Assembly (NCBI RefSeq): GCF_049243985.1
Contig: NC_135370.1
Location: 108,152,006 to 108,216,005 of the forward strand
DNA: 64,000 nucleotides
DNA from: Paroedura picta
Lineage: Eukaryota > Chordata > Lepidosauria > Squamata > Gekkonidae
Direction of reading: 5' to 3'
Shown here: one piece after another, positions 22,880 to 32,135 of the stretch
Position numbering within the stretch: the stretch's first letter is position 1
Layout of the letters: each line of letters opens with the position of its first letter
Made by a program: the position numbers and the translations under genes
The notes under the pieces: model-generated
What the model was told of the DNA's origin: nothing
Database searches by the model: none
Seen by the model: only the letters and a program-made list of their open reading frames with translations

Positions 22880-24103
22880 ACATAGTAAATTACAGTTTTT
22901 CTTCCACGGTTATGCTGCACTTTTTGGTGAAACAAGCAAACAAGGGATCATTTCATCAAATAGGTAACAAGAGGCAAGTCCAGCTGGATTAGATCTTCAG
23001 CATGCAGTCCTCTGCAGTTAGAACAATGCCATAGATGTATTGAGTGGGATGTGTGAGAAATACATGGTTGGAACAATCAGTGTATTGTGAGGAGCAAGCT
23101 GCTTGTGGGACCATTCATGTATTAATGCAGAGTAGTGCTCTGGTTATAGAGTGTTGGAGTGGGAATCCTGATTTCAAATCTCTGCTCGGCTGCAGACCTT
23201 TCTTGCTTTGGGGTGATCAGTCTATGCTCCAGGGGAGTAGTAAGCATGTAATGGAAGAGGACAAAGCCATGCAGGCTGCCCTTAACTTCATGAGAATAAA
23301 GCTAAGATAAAAGGGCAGGTGCCTGTCCCTGGTCAGTCACTCTTTACCTTCTCCCTCACTCTCTCCCACTGGGAGTCCTGAATGTTCTAAAGTCTTCTGG
23401 CAGGCAGGGTCCATTCTTGGAGGGCTTAGAATGTTCAGCAAGTTGTCAGAATACATGGTCACAGTTATATAGGTTACTAGAGGCCAAGCCCCTTGCATTC
23501 AGGAATATAACAGGCTCTAGAATGGAGGGGTGGGGTGGAAAAACTTTGCAGATGGCCTCCCCCTCCCCCCAGGACCTGGATAGGCTGCAGGCAGCTGCTG
23601 GGTGGTGTGTCCCAGTCGAGGCCACAGCTGAGTGGCTCTGTTGACTAGGGATGAGGCACCTTCCTGGGGAGGCCCAAGGCCCAGGGGCTGGAGGCCCCTG
23701 GGCAGGGAACTCACCAGCATGGGCAGCTCTCAAGCGTCAGGGATCTGCAACCTCTGAGCCTATGAGGGACTGGAAGGAAGAGAAGTGGTTAGGGGTGGAG
23801 GATGGAAGGCAATTGGCTGGCAAGCCGGTTGGAGAAGGAGGCACTTGAGGGTGGGACAGCTGCCATGAGTGGGTGTTAAGCGCTGAGTGGCACTTAAGCC
23901 ATGAGATATGCTCCTCCTCCAAATCCTTACCAGAAATATTAAGTGGAACAGACTAGTAGTAAAGCCTGTTGCATGCTGTAATGCAACAGGCACTAGCTCA
24001 TGGCTTGGTGTAGCTTTACTGCCTCCCTTGGAACCTAGCAACCCTAAGAAGAGGTCACTCTGTGCACAGCAGTCCTGCCCCCTTTTATGCCAAATTAAAC
24101 TAT
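22880..24103. other. Intergenic, no gene recognised
   Basis: A GC-rich block (23400-23930) gives several overlapping frames without domains. A weak MIR-like trace lies near 23130-23230. A perfect 11-bp inverted repeat (GCCTGTTGCAT / ATGCAACAGGC, 23964-23991) could be the end of an unidentified element. Confidence 0.5.
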
Positions 24104-24330
24104 TTATGTTTATTCCCTGCCTTTCTGCTGAACAGGGAATCAAAGTTTCTTATATCATTCTCTTTTCCTCCAATAAACCTTTATAACAACCCTGTGAGGT
24201 AGGCTGGGCTGAGACCGTATGACTGGCCTGATGTCATGCAGCAAACGTGCATGGCAGAGGGGGGATTCAAACCTAGGTCTCCCAGATCCTTGTCCAACAC
24301 TCTAACCACTTCACCATACCACTGCTTGTA
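24104..24330 (-). mobile_element. Diverged MIR-like SINE
   Basis: Reverse orientation: ACAACCCTGTGAGGTAGGCT, GATTCAAACCTAGGTCTCCC and TCTAACCACTTCACCATACC are the 3' part, box B and tRNA-like head. Confidence 0.65.
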
Positions 24331-24345
24331 AAGAAAGGACTGCAA

Positions 24346-24595
24346 GGCAAGAAGAAGAAGAGTAGTTTTTTATATCCTGCCTGAAGGAGTCTCAAAGTAG
24401 CTTACAATTGCCTTCCCTTCCTCTCTCTACAGCAAAACCCTGTGAGGTGGATGGGGCTGAGAGAACTCCAAGAACTGTGACTTGTTCAAAGTCACCCAGC
24501 TTGGCTGCATGTGGGAAAATGGGGAATCAAACCTGGTTCTTCAAATTAGAGCCCACCCCTCTTAACCACTACAACATTCTGCAAGCATTGTTTGC
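24346..24595 (-). mobile_element. MIR/CORE-like SINE
   Basis: AAGAAGAAGAAGAG tail at the left, CTGAAGGAGTCTCAAAGTAG, the core AAAGTCACCCAGCTTGGCTG and the head TAACCACTACAACATTCTG at the right. Same family as 12136-12400. A short CA microsatellite follows at 24612-24633. Confidence 0.8.
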
Positions 24596-25539
24596 ACTTG
24601 AGGAAAAAAAATACACACACACACATACACACAAGAATATCAATAACCCAGCTTTGATGACAGTTTCACAATTTATATTTTTGACATTGTCTAGAGACAA
24701 TATCCAGATGGTGAAAATCTATCAGACTCTGCAAAGCGAGATTGAGATCCTTCCAGATGGACTCGCCTGGCACAGTTCCATGGATCTTCCCACTGAGTAC
24801 AATGAGGTGGCATAAAATGGAAGGCACCACTCATAATGAAGCATTATCCCATATCCCACAGCAGGTGTGCAGTCTTCTTTAGACACTGCAGCTCACCTTA
24901 AAACACCTAGGTTTTTGTTGATGGGCCTAAACTTTTAGGGAGGATTAGTGGGTAAATGAGGCCTTAAATGAAACATCCTTCATACACCAAATCAAGAATC
25001 TCCCACTCCGATAGACCTCCCCATACATTTCAATGGAGAGGACTTACACGGCCCTTTTCATATCTGGTGTTCCCACCTATGAAGATATCTTTGCAGAAAG
25101 TCTTGTGGATATACATGAACAACTGAGTCAGGTGATAAGCAATGTGCGGAGGGATGAGTCTTATATATGCACAGACACGAATGAATACAAAAGGCAAGTT
25201 TAAAAAAACAGTTTATTTTTAATCAATGTCTGATTGTTCTGCTTACAATTCATAAAACTGGCTTGTGTTGTGTGGGGAAGGGGGACTAGAACTCTCCACA
25301 GGCCATGTGAGAATGCATGAAACTCTTCTGACTAGAAAGCACTGTTTTATATTGTATGATTATATGAAAAGTAATCTTTAATGCTGGGTTTAATTCACAT
25401 ATTTTAATGTTTTAGGTTCTTATTACATTTTATTTTTTAATCTGCTTAGGTGAGTTCCTTGGAGAAGCAGTGTAAAAATGTTCTCAAATACATAAAATCA
25501 TGTCTGTACACCCAGATGACATGCCAGCCCACTGCTGCT
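24596..25539. other. Intergenic, no gene recognised
   Basis: A short (CA)n tract is followed by AT-rich unique sequence. No protein or element is recognised. Confidence 0.6.
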
Positions 25540-26030
25540 ATCAGGCCTGGGAGGCCTGCCTGCCTCCTCCACTCACCCCATTGCTGTTACCAACCTCTGC
25601 TGCCTTGCTCCTCCCCACCCTACCAGCCTCCATGTGGTGCTAGAAGTGCTGCCATCCTTGCACCACAGCCCCATGGCCCATGGCCTTCCTGACTTCTGTG
25701 GCAGCCAGTGGAAAGCCAGGCAAGCACTCCATCCCAGCCCCACCATGCTCCCAGCCTTCCTTACCTCTGGCATGGGCAGCGGGAGGTTTGTCCTGACCCT
25801 GCCACCCATGCTGCTGTCCTGACCTTGGGAAGGCATGTAGAAGTCGGCAGTGTGCTCCACCCCAGTCCCACAGTGCTTGCTGCCCTCCAAGCCTCTGGTG
25901 TAGGTTGAGGGATGCTGAGTGTACACACTGCCCTGGCTCTGCCACCTGCCTTGCTGTCCTGGACTTGGGTAGGGGCAGGAAGCTTGCTGTGCGCTCTCGC
26001 CCCACTGCACTACCCCATGGCCCTATTGCA
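25540..26030. repeat. Degenerate GC-rich tandem repeat, period about 132-140 bp
   Basis: CTGTCCTGACCTTGGG at 25814 recurs as CTGTCCTGGACTTGGGT at 25954 (140 bp apart), and a weaker copy begins near 25682. The repeats are pyrimidine-rich on this strand and generate overlapping open frames on both strands that lack any protein family signature. Confidence 0.5.
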
Positions 26031-26889
26031 TTTTCAAATGGGGAACTCTGTGTGGCAATGTATGCAGAATTTTGCCATCAATTTAAAAAATCTAAGTTTT
26101 GTGAAATGAAACCTCTTCTATTTAACATTAGTATTCACAGGTTTCTGGGCATGGATAGGGGCAGGACATAGAATAGTTTGCAGGGCCCCTTCTTTCTTGT
26201 TAGAGGCCAAACTCTGCAATCACCTCTTGATATCCAATGAACCCTAATGCTGCTAATCTGTTTAGCAGTCTCAGCCAGATAAGGTCCCAGGTTCTAGCCT
26301 TCCAGGCTCTTTTCAGGTAGGTTTGGAATACTGCAGGAGTTCCAGTCAGATGCACATTCAACCTGACCTACAGATTATGTTAATATCCTGCCCTTCCCTC
26401 CAGGGTTCTATCCCTTTCTGTGTTACCTTCATAACAGCTTAAGCTGAGAGGGATATGTTGTCTCAAGCACTGATTACAGCTGGGTGGCAATCTGAACTCA
26501 GGTTTCCTAGTGTCCAGTTCAGCATAGACAGGGACCTTCTCCTACCTCCCATGACACTTTTTGGAGGTACTTGAAAAGCCTATCTTCTTACTGAAGGAAC
26601 ACAGACAGTGAATGCTGTTTCCCCGTCCCCACCCTGGGAAACATTTGTGGCGTTAATAATCACCATTACTGGAACAATCTCTGAAATATTGTGAGACTTA
26701 AAAACACATATCTTAACAAATCTTTTTAAACTTCATTCCAGACATTAACATAATTTTTCTGAAATAATATACAATTCATTTTTGTTAACATTATCCACAA
26801 ATATTTCTACTTTTAAAATCTCCAAACCAGTTCTTTCCTTCAGCTGTTTGGTCTTGCAAGTTCATATTTTTGTTAAATTGTCCACAAAG
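26031..26889. other. Intergenic, mostly unrecognised
   Basis: A weak MIR-like trace is visible at about 26385-26530. The rest is unrecognised; the part next to 26890 may be the decayed 3' end of the neighbouring L1 fragment. Confidence 0.45.
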
Positions 26890-27440
26890 GCTCTTAATTT
26901 ATTAATCTCTTCTTAAAACCTCATCCTCTCATCATGTCTTATATCTCTATTTGAAATTTCAAGAGCTGGAATTATAAGATTGTAGATCATTCCTTTTTGT
27001 GTTTCATGTGATTTGGTTAACTCATCATTTACAATTATTTTCATTGGCTGTGAAGTATATATTGAATTTATCCATTTTAAAAAAATCTCCATTATTTCTA
27101 GGGTCTTAAACAAAATTCAAATTATCGGAAGATTTCTCAGCATCCAAAAATATCAATGCTGTCTGCTGTTCATTGTGTTTCTAGTCCAGGTTAAAATATC
27201 AAGAACCATTCTATCTTTGTCTTTGAATGGTTTTTTCAGGTAAGAAACTACATTAATCTTCATGAATAAACTTGTTTCTGAAAAAAGGGGACCTTTCTGC
27301 TACAACACCTGTAAACACCTTATAGTCATTTTTCAATAACAATATCAGTCTATAATTACTTTTCAAAATCATGTCTTGTCCCTTGTTCAGTATCAGGGAC
27401 ATTACTTCCCATTTTAGTTTTATTTCGGGGGTCTGCACCC
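26890..27440 (-). mobile_element. L1 LINE ORF2 remnant (reverse transcriptase region)
   Basis: Minus-strand pieces match the L1 ORF2 layout in the right order. Upstream is GQDMILKSNYRLILLLKNDY (the NYRPISLLN-type block) with KVFTGVVAER. Next, in another frame, is a segment including RMVLDILTWTRNTM, and finally IYTSQPMKIIVNDELTKSHE followed by QKGM. The frame shifts between pieces and stops occur, so the element is dead. It ends about 40 bp from the stop codon of the neighbouring GPCR. Confidence 0.75.
27419..27424 (-). terminator. Candidate polyadenylation signal for the GPCR gene
   Basis: AATAAA on the minus strand, 52 bp past the receptor stop codon. It lies at the edge of the L1 remnant. 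Use of this signal is unproven and a more distant site is possible. Confidence 0.3.
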
Positions 27441-27475
27441 ATACAAGCAGTTGTTAAGAAGTGTTCAGAGAGGAT

Positions 27476-28501
27476 TTATACAGGATACACACATGCCAAC
27501 TGGCGGCGATTCCAGCAGCGTTTGAGGTTACAAAGTGGAGATGCTAATTTACGCACTTCCTCTTGAAAATCTCCTCCAGCCAAGAAACAGAAAAGAGGAT
27601 TAAGACAGGTGTTGAGGCTGCAGATGGCCATCTCCACAAGGAACAAGGTGTCAGCGTGCAGAATGGACTGGGTGGCATCCGGCCGTACAGCTCTCAAGAA
27701 AATACACGTATTCCTTGAGAAGTGGTAAGGGAAGTACAGCAGAGCAAAAGAGACTAAGACTGAATACATGAGCTTGGTGAGTTTGTCTCTTTTCTTAAAG
27801 CGGGGAGAACCTATTTCTTGCAGCTTCCTAACACTGCTGCAATAACAATAACAAATAGCAGCAAAAGGCAGAAAGCACCCAGCCACTGAGCAGCACACAG
27901 AGAGAGGAAGGGTGATGTTGGTGGAGCGAGAAAATACATAGAGGGAACAGATGGTTTTGTTGTTTGAGCATGTCTGTGTTCCTACAACATAAGTGACAGG
28001 CAAGCTAACCAATGCTGTCACAGTCCAAATGCAGCAACAAATCCACAGGGAATGTTGTTTGTTTAATATCCACAGGGATTTAAGTGGGTGCACGATGGCT
28101 AAGTATCGGTCCATGCTCAGGCATGTGACAAAGTAAATGCTACAGTAATAGGACAGGTGATAGACTGTGCGTGTCATCTTACATAAGGCTTCTCCAAAGA
28201 TCCAGTGTAGCTGGTTGAAGTGGTAGTAGATCAGGAAAGGAAGGGTTAAGAGCCAGGAGATATCAGCAAGTACCAAGTTGCAAAGGAACACAGTGCTTCT
28301 GTTCCAGCGCTTCATACGGAAAAAGAGGATCCAAATAATGGAGAGGTTCATCAACAGACCCACAACAAGGATGAAAAGAAAGGATCCTGGGATTAGAGTC
28401 CTTTGGATGGTGTCCAGAAGAGTGTTGTTACTTCCACAAAAGTCTGGTTCTGCTCTCTGTTCAAGAGAAAGATGGTGGAAAGTGACGCTAAAGAGATTTC
28501 C
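27476..28501 (-). CDS. P2Y/SUCNR1-like class A GPCR, exon 2
   Basis: This exon encodes nearly all of a rhodopsin-family receptor (residues 8-348 of a 348-residue product). The extracellular N-terminus has a cysteine and an NNT glycosylation site (FCGSNNT). TM1 is FLFILVVGLLMNLSIIWILF and TM2 contains NLVLADISWLLTLPF. TM3 starts at Cys114 and ends in DRY (138-140). TM4 has Trp166. Loop 2 has Cys185 and an NKT glycosylation site. TM5 has FLPF (Pro219). TM6 is LLYFPYHFSR, with the P2Y-type H-x-x-R (His267, Arg270). TM7 has SLNTCLNPLFCF. Arg118 (3.29) and His122 (3.33) match the ligand-site residues of SUCNR1 and P2Y1. The basic residue usual at 7.39 is Met298, preceded by Glu297. The acceptor is TTTTTTAG at 28502-28503. 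The nearest relatives by eye are SUCNR1, OXGR1 and P2Y receptors. The ligand is unknown, probably small and anionic. Confidence 0.93.
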   Translation of the reverse strand, partial: GNLFSVTFHHLSLEQRAEPDFCGSNNTLLDTIQRTLIPGSFLFILVVGLLMNLSIIWILFFRMKRWNRSTVFLCNLVLADISWLLTLPFLIYYHFNQLHWIFGEALCKMTRTVYHLSYYCSIYFVTCLSMDRYLAIVHPLKSLWILNKQHSLWICCCIWTVTALVSLPVTYVVGTQTCSNNKTICSLYVFSRSTNITLPLSVCCSVAGCFLPFAAICYCYCSSVRKLQEIGSPRFKKRDKLTKLMYSVLVSFALLYFPYHFSRNTCIFLRAVRPDATQSILHADTLFLVEMAICSLNTCLNPLFCFLAGGDFQEEVRKLASPLCNLKRCWNRRQLACVYPV

Positions 28502-29008
28502 CTAAAAAAGTAAGAAATAAGGGCTACTCCACACTTGTTTGGGAGATGCCCTCATGTACAGCTGGCTCACAGATGAACGCTTGCCACCTTCTTTACAACA
28601 TAATGGGGTAGCTTGAAAGAGCCATCAAAGATTGCTCACTACAGAGTAAATGTTCATATCAGCCAACAAATCAAATTGTCTCAATGTCTGAGTCAAATGT
28701 AGAGAATGCAAGTGATAGAGGCACATACACAACCCTAAGTGGGGTAAGGTGAACAGGGCTCTGAAATAAATAATATCAACCTCTATCATCGCAAATAGCA
28801 CTAAAATGACACTATGTTCATTTCCCCCCTCACTAGTTGCGTTTCTTGTTCCAAACATTGTGACAATATTGTTCATACATTTAACTTTAGTTTCCCAAAA
28901 GATTTCTGATATTCTAATGACTGTAAACAAATTTTGGGGATTGAAACACTTGCTGGCTTAAGTCTAACTGGCAAACACAAGCTTCTAATAGTTGTCAGTA
29001 GTACTTAC
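28502..29008 (-). other. GPCR intron
   Basis: This 507-bp phase-0 intron has a consensus donor GTAAGT at 29008-29003 and a pyrimidine-rich acceptor. Antisense and sense frames in it are not recognisable. Confidence 0.75.
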
Positions 29009-29029
29009 CTGACCCGATGATTCTCCCAT
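29009..29029 (-). CDS. P2Y/SUCNR1-like GPCR, exon 1 (start codon exon)
   Basis: The short coding exon MGESSGQ joins in phase 0 to GNLFSVTFHH of exon 2. Exon 2 has no suitable ATG before TM1, so an upstream start exon is required. The ATG at 29029-29027 has a strong context (AAC before, G after). An in-frame ATG at 29086, directly after a stop, would add 19 residues (MDNDWYKQHYEISILHVRN) but has a weak -3 base. I prefer the downstream start, giving 348 residues; the longer 367-residue form cannot be excluded. Confidence 0.75.
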
Positions 29030-29086
29030 GTTCCTCACATGCAGTATACTGATTTCATAATGCTGTTTGTACCAATCATTATCCAT

Positions 29087-29562
29087 TTACCAGCGTGACC
29101 AGCCAACTTCCTGATATGACAGATGTGTGAATAATGTTGCAGCTGTCAGGGCATTATGCCTAGCAAGGAGGCTGCTAGAGAAAGGCAGGGTGAGAATTGG
29201 ATTTTACTGTTTGGGGTGTGTTTGGAGCTAACCAATCATTCCATATTCTGGTTACTCCTGTGTACTCCTACCCCCATGTCTAATAAAAAATCAAGGAAAA
29301 GAAAAGGGTGTGGGGATGGTAAAATAAAACATTTTCTAACACGAGATCATTTATTTTATTGAAAATACTAATGTCCTGTGTTCTCCCTGAAAAAAAGGTA
29401 ATGTTCAAGTTTTCTTTTTAAGTACCTTCTCAGAAAGCTAAAAATGTTATATAATCTGCACTAAAAATGCAAGCTCACCCCCCCCCTTTTTTTTTTTTTT
29501 TGCTGCAGAACAACATAAAACTTTATTTCAAACAATTTTTGGATGGTTAGCTTTCGGGTCAT
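29087..29562. other. Intergenic, upstream of the GPCR
   Basis: Presumed promoter side of the receptor gene. There is a C/T homopolymer run at 29479-29501. No TATA box or CpG island is evident. Confidence 0.5.
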
Positions 29563-29571
29563 AATCTACAT

Positions 29572-29749
29572 GAGTAGTTCCCAATCTTTTTGAATTTAAG
29601 GATCCCTTTTTAACATCACAATATTTCATGCACCCTACCCTAAAGGTAGCAGTTATACTAATAGTATCCATCATTTGAGAAAATGCCAAATGGTAAAAAG
29701 ATCAACATGACAATGTTTAGGTGTGTAAACCTCAAGTTGGGGACCACTG
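29572..29749. mobile_element. Small hAT-type MITE
   Basis: A 178-bp element. Its left end AGTAGTTCCCAATCTTTTTG mirrors its right end CAAGTTGGGGACCACTG. An 8-bp flanking duplication, ATCTACAT (29564-29571) and ATCTACAC (29750-29757), differs at one base. Confidence 0.7.
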
Positions 29750-29757
29750 ATCTACAC

Positions 29758-30459
29758 GGCTTCTTGTTATGTAGTAATCGCTTTGTTTTCAGTCTAACTA
29801 GGATCACATTGATAGTTGAATATTTTAGTAAAGAGATATCACAAGCACAGTTTAGGCAGAAAGGGGAAAGGATTCCAGCTTGGATTAAGTTTTTCTATTT
29901 ATTTTAACTTTAATATATGCAGTAATGATAGGGATTTTTATTTAGTTTTTATTAAGTGCATATCCTTGTTCCCTAGCAATGGAATCCTGATATCATACAT
30001 TTCGTAGAGATTAGGTTTCTTTGGTGTTGGTTTCCTTCTCTCCAGGCCTTCCCTTCCCACCTTGTAAAATTCCTCATTCTAGTGAGGAATTGATCAATAT
30101 TTTTTTAAAAAACCAGCCCACCAATGATTTATTTTCCAAATGTGGAACTTATACAAGTAAAGCACCAAGGCAACATTATGGCCAACTGTTTTGTTTGGGA
30201 GGAGTGGTAGCCTTTAATTAAGATGTGGCGACAGCAAACAAGGCTGTCCAGCGTGGATAATAATCTGCGGTTTTACCCCTGAATGGACACCAACAAAAAC
30301 ATGACACCAAGAAGAAATATTGTTCTTCAATATGCAGTGACAGAAAGTACACATAGTTCCAGATTGGGTTTTTGTTCGGTTGAAAGGTAAATTAATTATG
30401 GTGAACTCTTACTTAAAGTATTATTTATTTACTGTATGATATGTGTATAGTACAGCCAA
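29758..30459. other. Intergenic, no gene recognised
   Basis: AT-rich sequence without recognisable features. Confidence 0.6.
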
Positions 30460-30605
30460 GCTGCCAGGCAAGAGGCGGCTTGCCATTGCCTGCCCCCGCA
30501 TCATGGCCCTGGCATTATTTGGAGGTCACCCTTCCAAGTGCTCTCCAGGGCCTACCCTGCTTAGCTTCTGAGATCTGACAGGATCTGGCTTGCCTGGGCT
30601 ATCCG
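30460..30605 (-). mobile_element. 5S rRNA-headed SINE, inverted
   Basis: Read on the minus strand, the right end gives the 5S-like head (CTCAGAAGCTAAGCAGGGTA, GCCCTGGAGAGCACTTGG) and the left end the tail GGCAATGGCAAGCCGCCTCT. The extreme 3' end is missing. Confidence 0.75.
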
Positions 30606-30692
30606 GGTTATTGAAAGGGGTGAACAAATAAAGATTTCCCACGTCCTTTTTACATTTTCATGAAAACGGGTCAGGTCCTAAGTGAGGACTGT

Positions 30693-31612
30693 AGATCATA
30701 GAATCATAGAATCATAGAGTTGGAAGGGGCCATACAGGCCATCTAGTCCAACCCCCTGCTCAACGCAGGATCAGCCCAAAACATCCAAGAAAAGTGTGTA
30801 TCCAACCTTTGCTTGAAGACTGCCAGTGAGGGGGAGCTCACCACCTCCTTAGGCAGCCTATTCCACTGCTGAACTACTCTGAATGTGAATTTCCCCCCCC
30901 CCCTGATATCTAGCCTATATCGTTGTACTTGTAGTTTAAACCCATTACTGCATGTCCTCTCCTCTGCAGCCAACAGAAACAGCATCCTGCCCTCCTCCAA
31001 GTGACAACCTTTCAAATACTTAAAGAGGGCTATCATGTCCCCTCTCAACCTCCTTTTCTCCAGGCTGAATATTCCCAAGTCCCTCAACCTATCTTCATAG
31101 GGCTTGGTCCCTTGGCCCCAGATCATCCTCGTCGCTCTCCTCTATACCCTTTCAATTTTATCTACATCCTTCTTGAAGTGAGGCCTCCAGAACTGCAAAC
31201 AGTACTCCAGGTGTGGTCTGACCAATGCCGTATACAATGGGACTATGACATCTTGTGATTTTGATGTGATGCCCTTGTTGATACAGCCCAAAATGGAATT
31301 TGCTTTTTTTACCGCTGCATCACACTGCCTGCTCATGTCTAGTTTACAATCCACAAGTACCCCAAGTACTTGGGGTACTTCACACACAGTGTTACCTAGA
31401 AGCGTATCCCCCATCCAGTAGGCATGCTTTTCATTTTTCTGACCCAGATGAAGAACTTTACACTTATCTTTATTAAATTGCATCTTATTCTCATTTGCCC
31501 ATTTTTCCATTGTGTTCAGATCTCGTTGAACTCTGTCTCTATCTTCCGGAGTATTTGCCAGTCCTCCCAATTTGGTGCCATCTGCAAACTCGATTAGTAG
31601 TCCCTCATGAAA
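30693..31612 (-). mobile_element. CR1 LINE, 5'-truncated 3' end
   Basis: The plus strand starts with the CR1 3' terminal repeats (ATCATAGAATCATAGAATCA) and GGCCATCTAGTCCAACCCCC. Minus-strand frames encode the C-terminal part of the CR1 reverse transcriptase: MQFNKDKCKVLHLGQKN, LGVLVDCKLDMS, YTALVRPHLEYC, and in another frame RLRGDMIALFKYLKG and QQWNRLPKEVVSSPS. At least one frameshift separates them, so the copy is inactive. Confidence 0.92.
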
Positions 31613-31778
31613 TATATGGATGGATTACAGAAAATTGCTAGGAATGTACTTTTTTAATGGGCTGGCTGGGGTAGCTCCCAGTGCACAATGACACAAAAAC
31701 AGTTGTCCCACTATGATATACAGTGGGATAGGGAAACCATGTGATGATACCAGAAATATGGCTAAGAGAGAGAGTGCC

Positions 31779-32130
31779 TGTCTGGTGTAGTGGTTAGAGC
31801 AGGGGTAGTCAACCTGTGGTCCTCCAAATGTTCATGAACTACAATTCCCATGAGCCCATGACAGCAAATGCTGGCAATGGGAATTGTAGTCTGTGGACAT
31901 CTGGAGGACCACAGGTTGACTACCCCTGGGTTAGAGCATTGGACTAGCAGTTGAAAGACTCAGGTTTGAATCCCAACTCTGCCCCATGGAAGCTTGTTGG
32001 GTAACCTTGAACCAGTCACACATTCCCGGTCTAAGCTACCACACAGGATTGTTGTGAGGATAAACTGGAGGAGAGAAGAACAATGTCAGCTGTTTCGGGT
32101 CACCAAAGCAGAGAAAGGAAGAGTATCAAT
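31779..32130 (+). mobile_element. MIR-like SINE split by a MITE
   Basis: The head GTCTGGTGTAGTGGTTAGAG is interrupted at 31800-31928. It resumes with GGTTAGAGCATTGGACTAGC, box B-like GGTTTGAATCCC, core ACCTTGAACCAGTCACACA and GATTGTTGTGAGGATAAACT, in the order of a classic MIR. Confidence 0.8.
31800..31928. mobile_element. hAT-type palindromic MITE with perfect 8-bp TSD
   Basis: A 129-bp element with terminal inverted repeats CAGGGGTAGTCAACCTGTGG and its complement at the right end. The internal arms are also inverted (ACTACAATTCCCATGAGCCC and GGGAATTGTAGT). The flanking 8-bp duplication GGTTAGAG is perfect (31792-31799 and 31929-31936), the hallmark of hAT integration. Confidence 0.92.
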
Positions 32131-32135
32131 CAAGG

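Noticed and set aside
25573-26010. 145-codon minus-strand frame rich in Gly, Gln and Trp
   Set aside because: It falls entirely in the degenerate tandem repeat, which keeps several frames open by composition.
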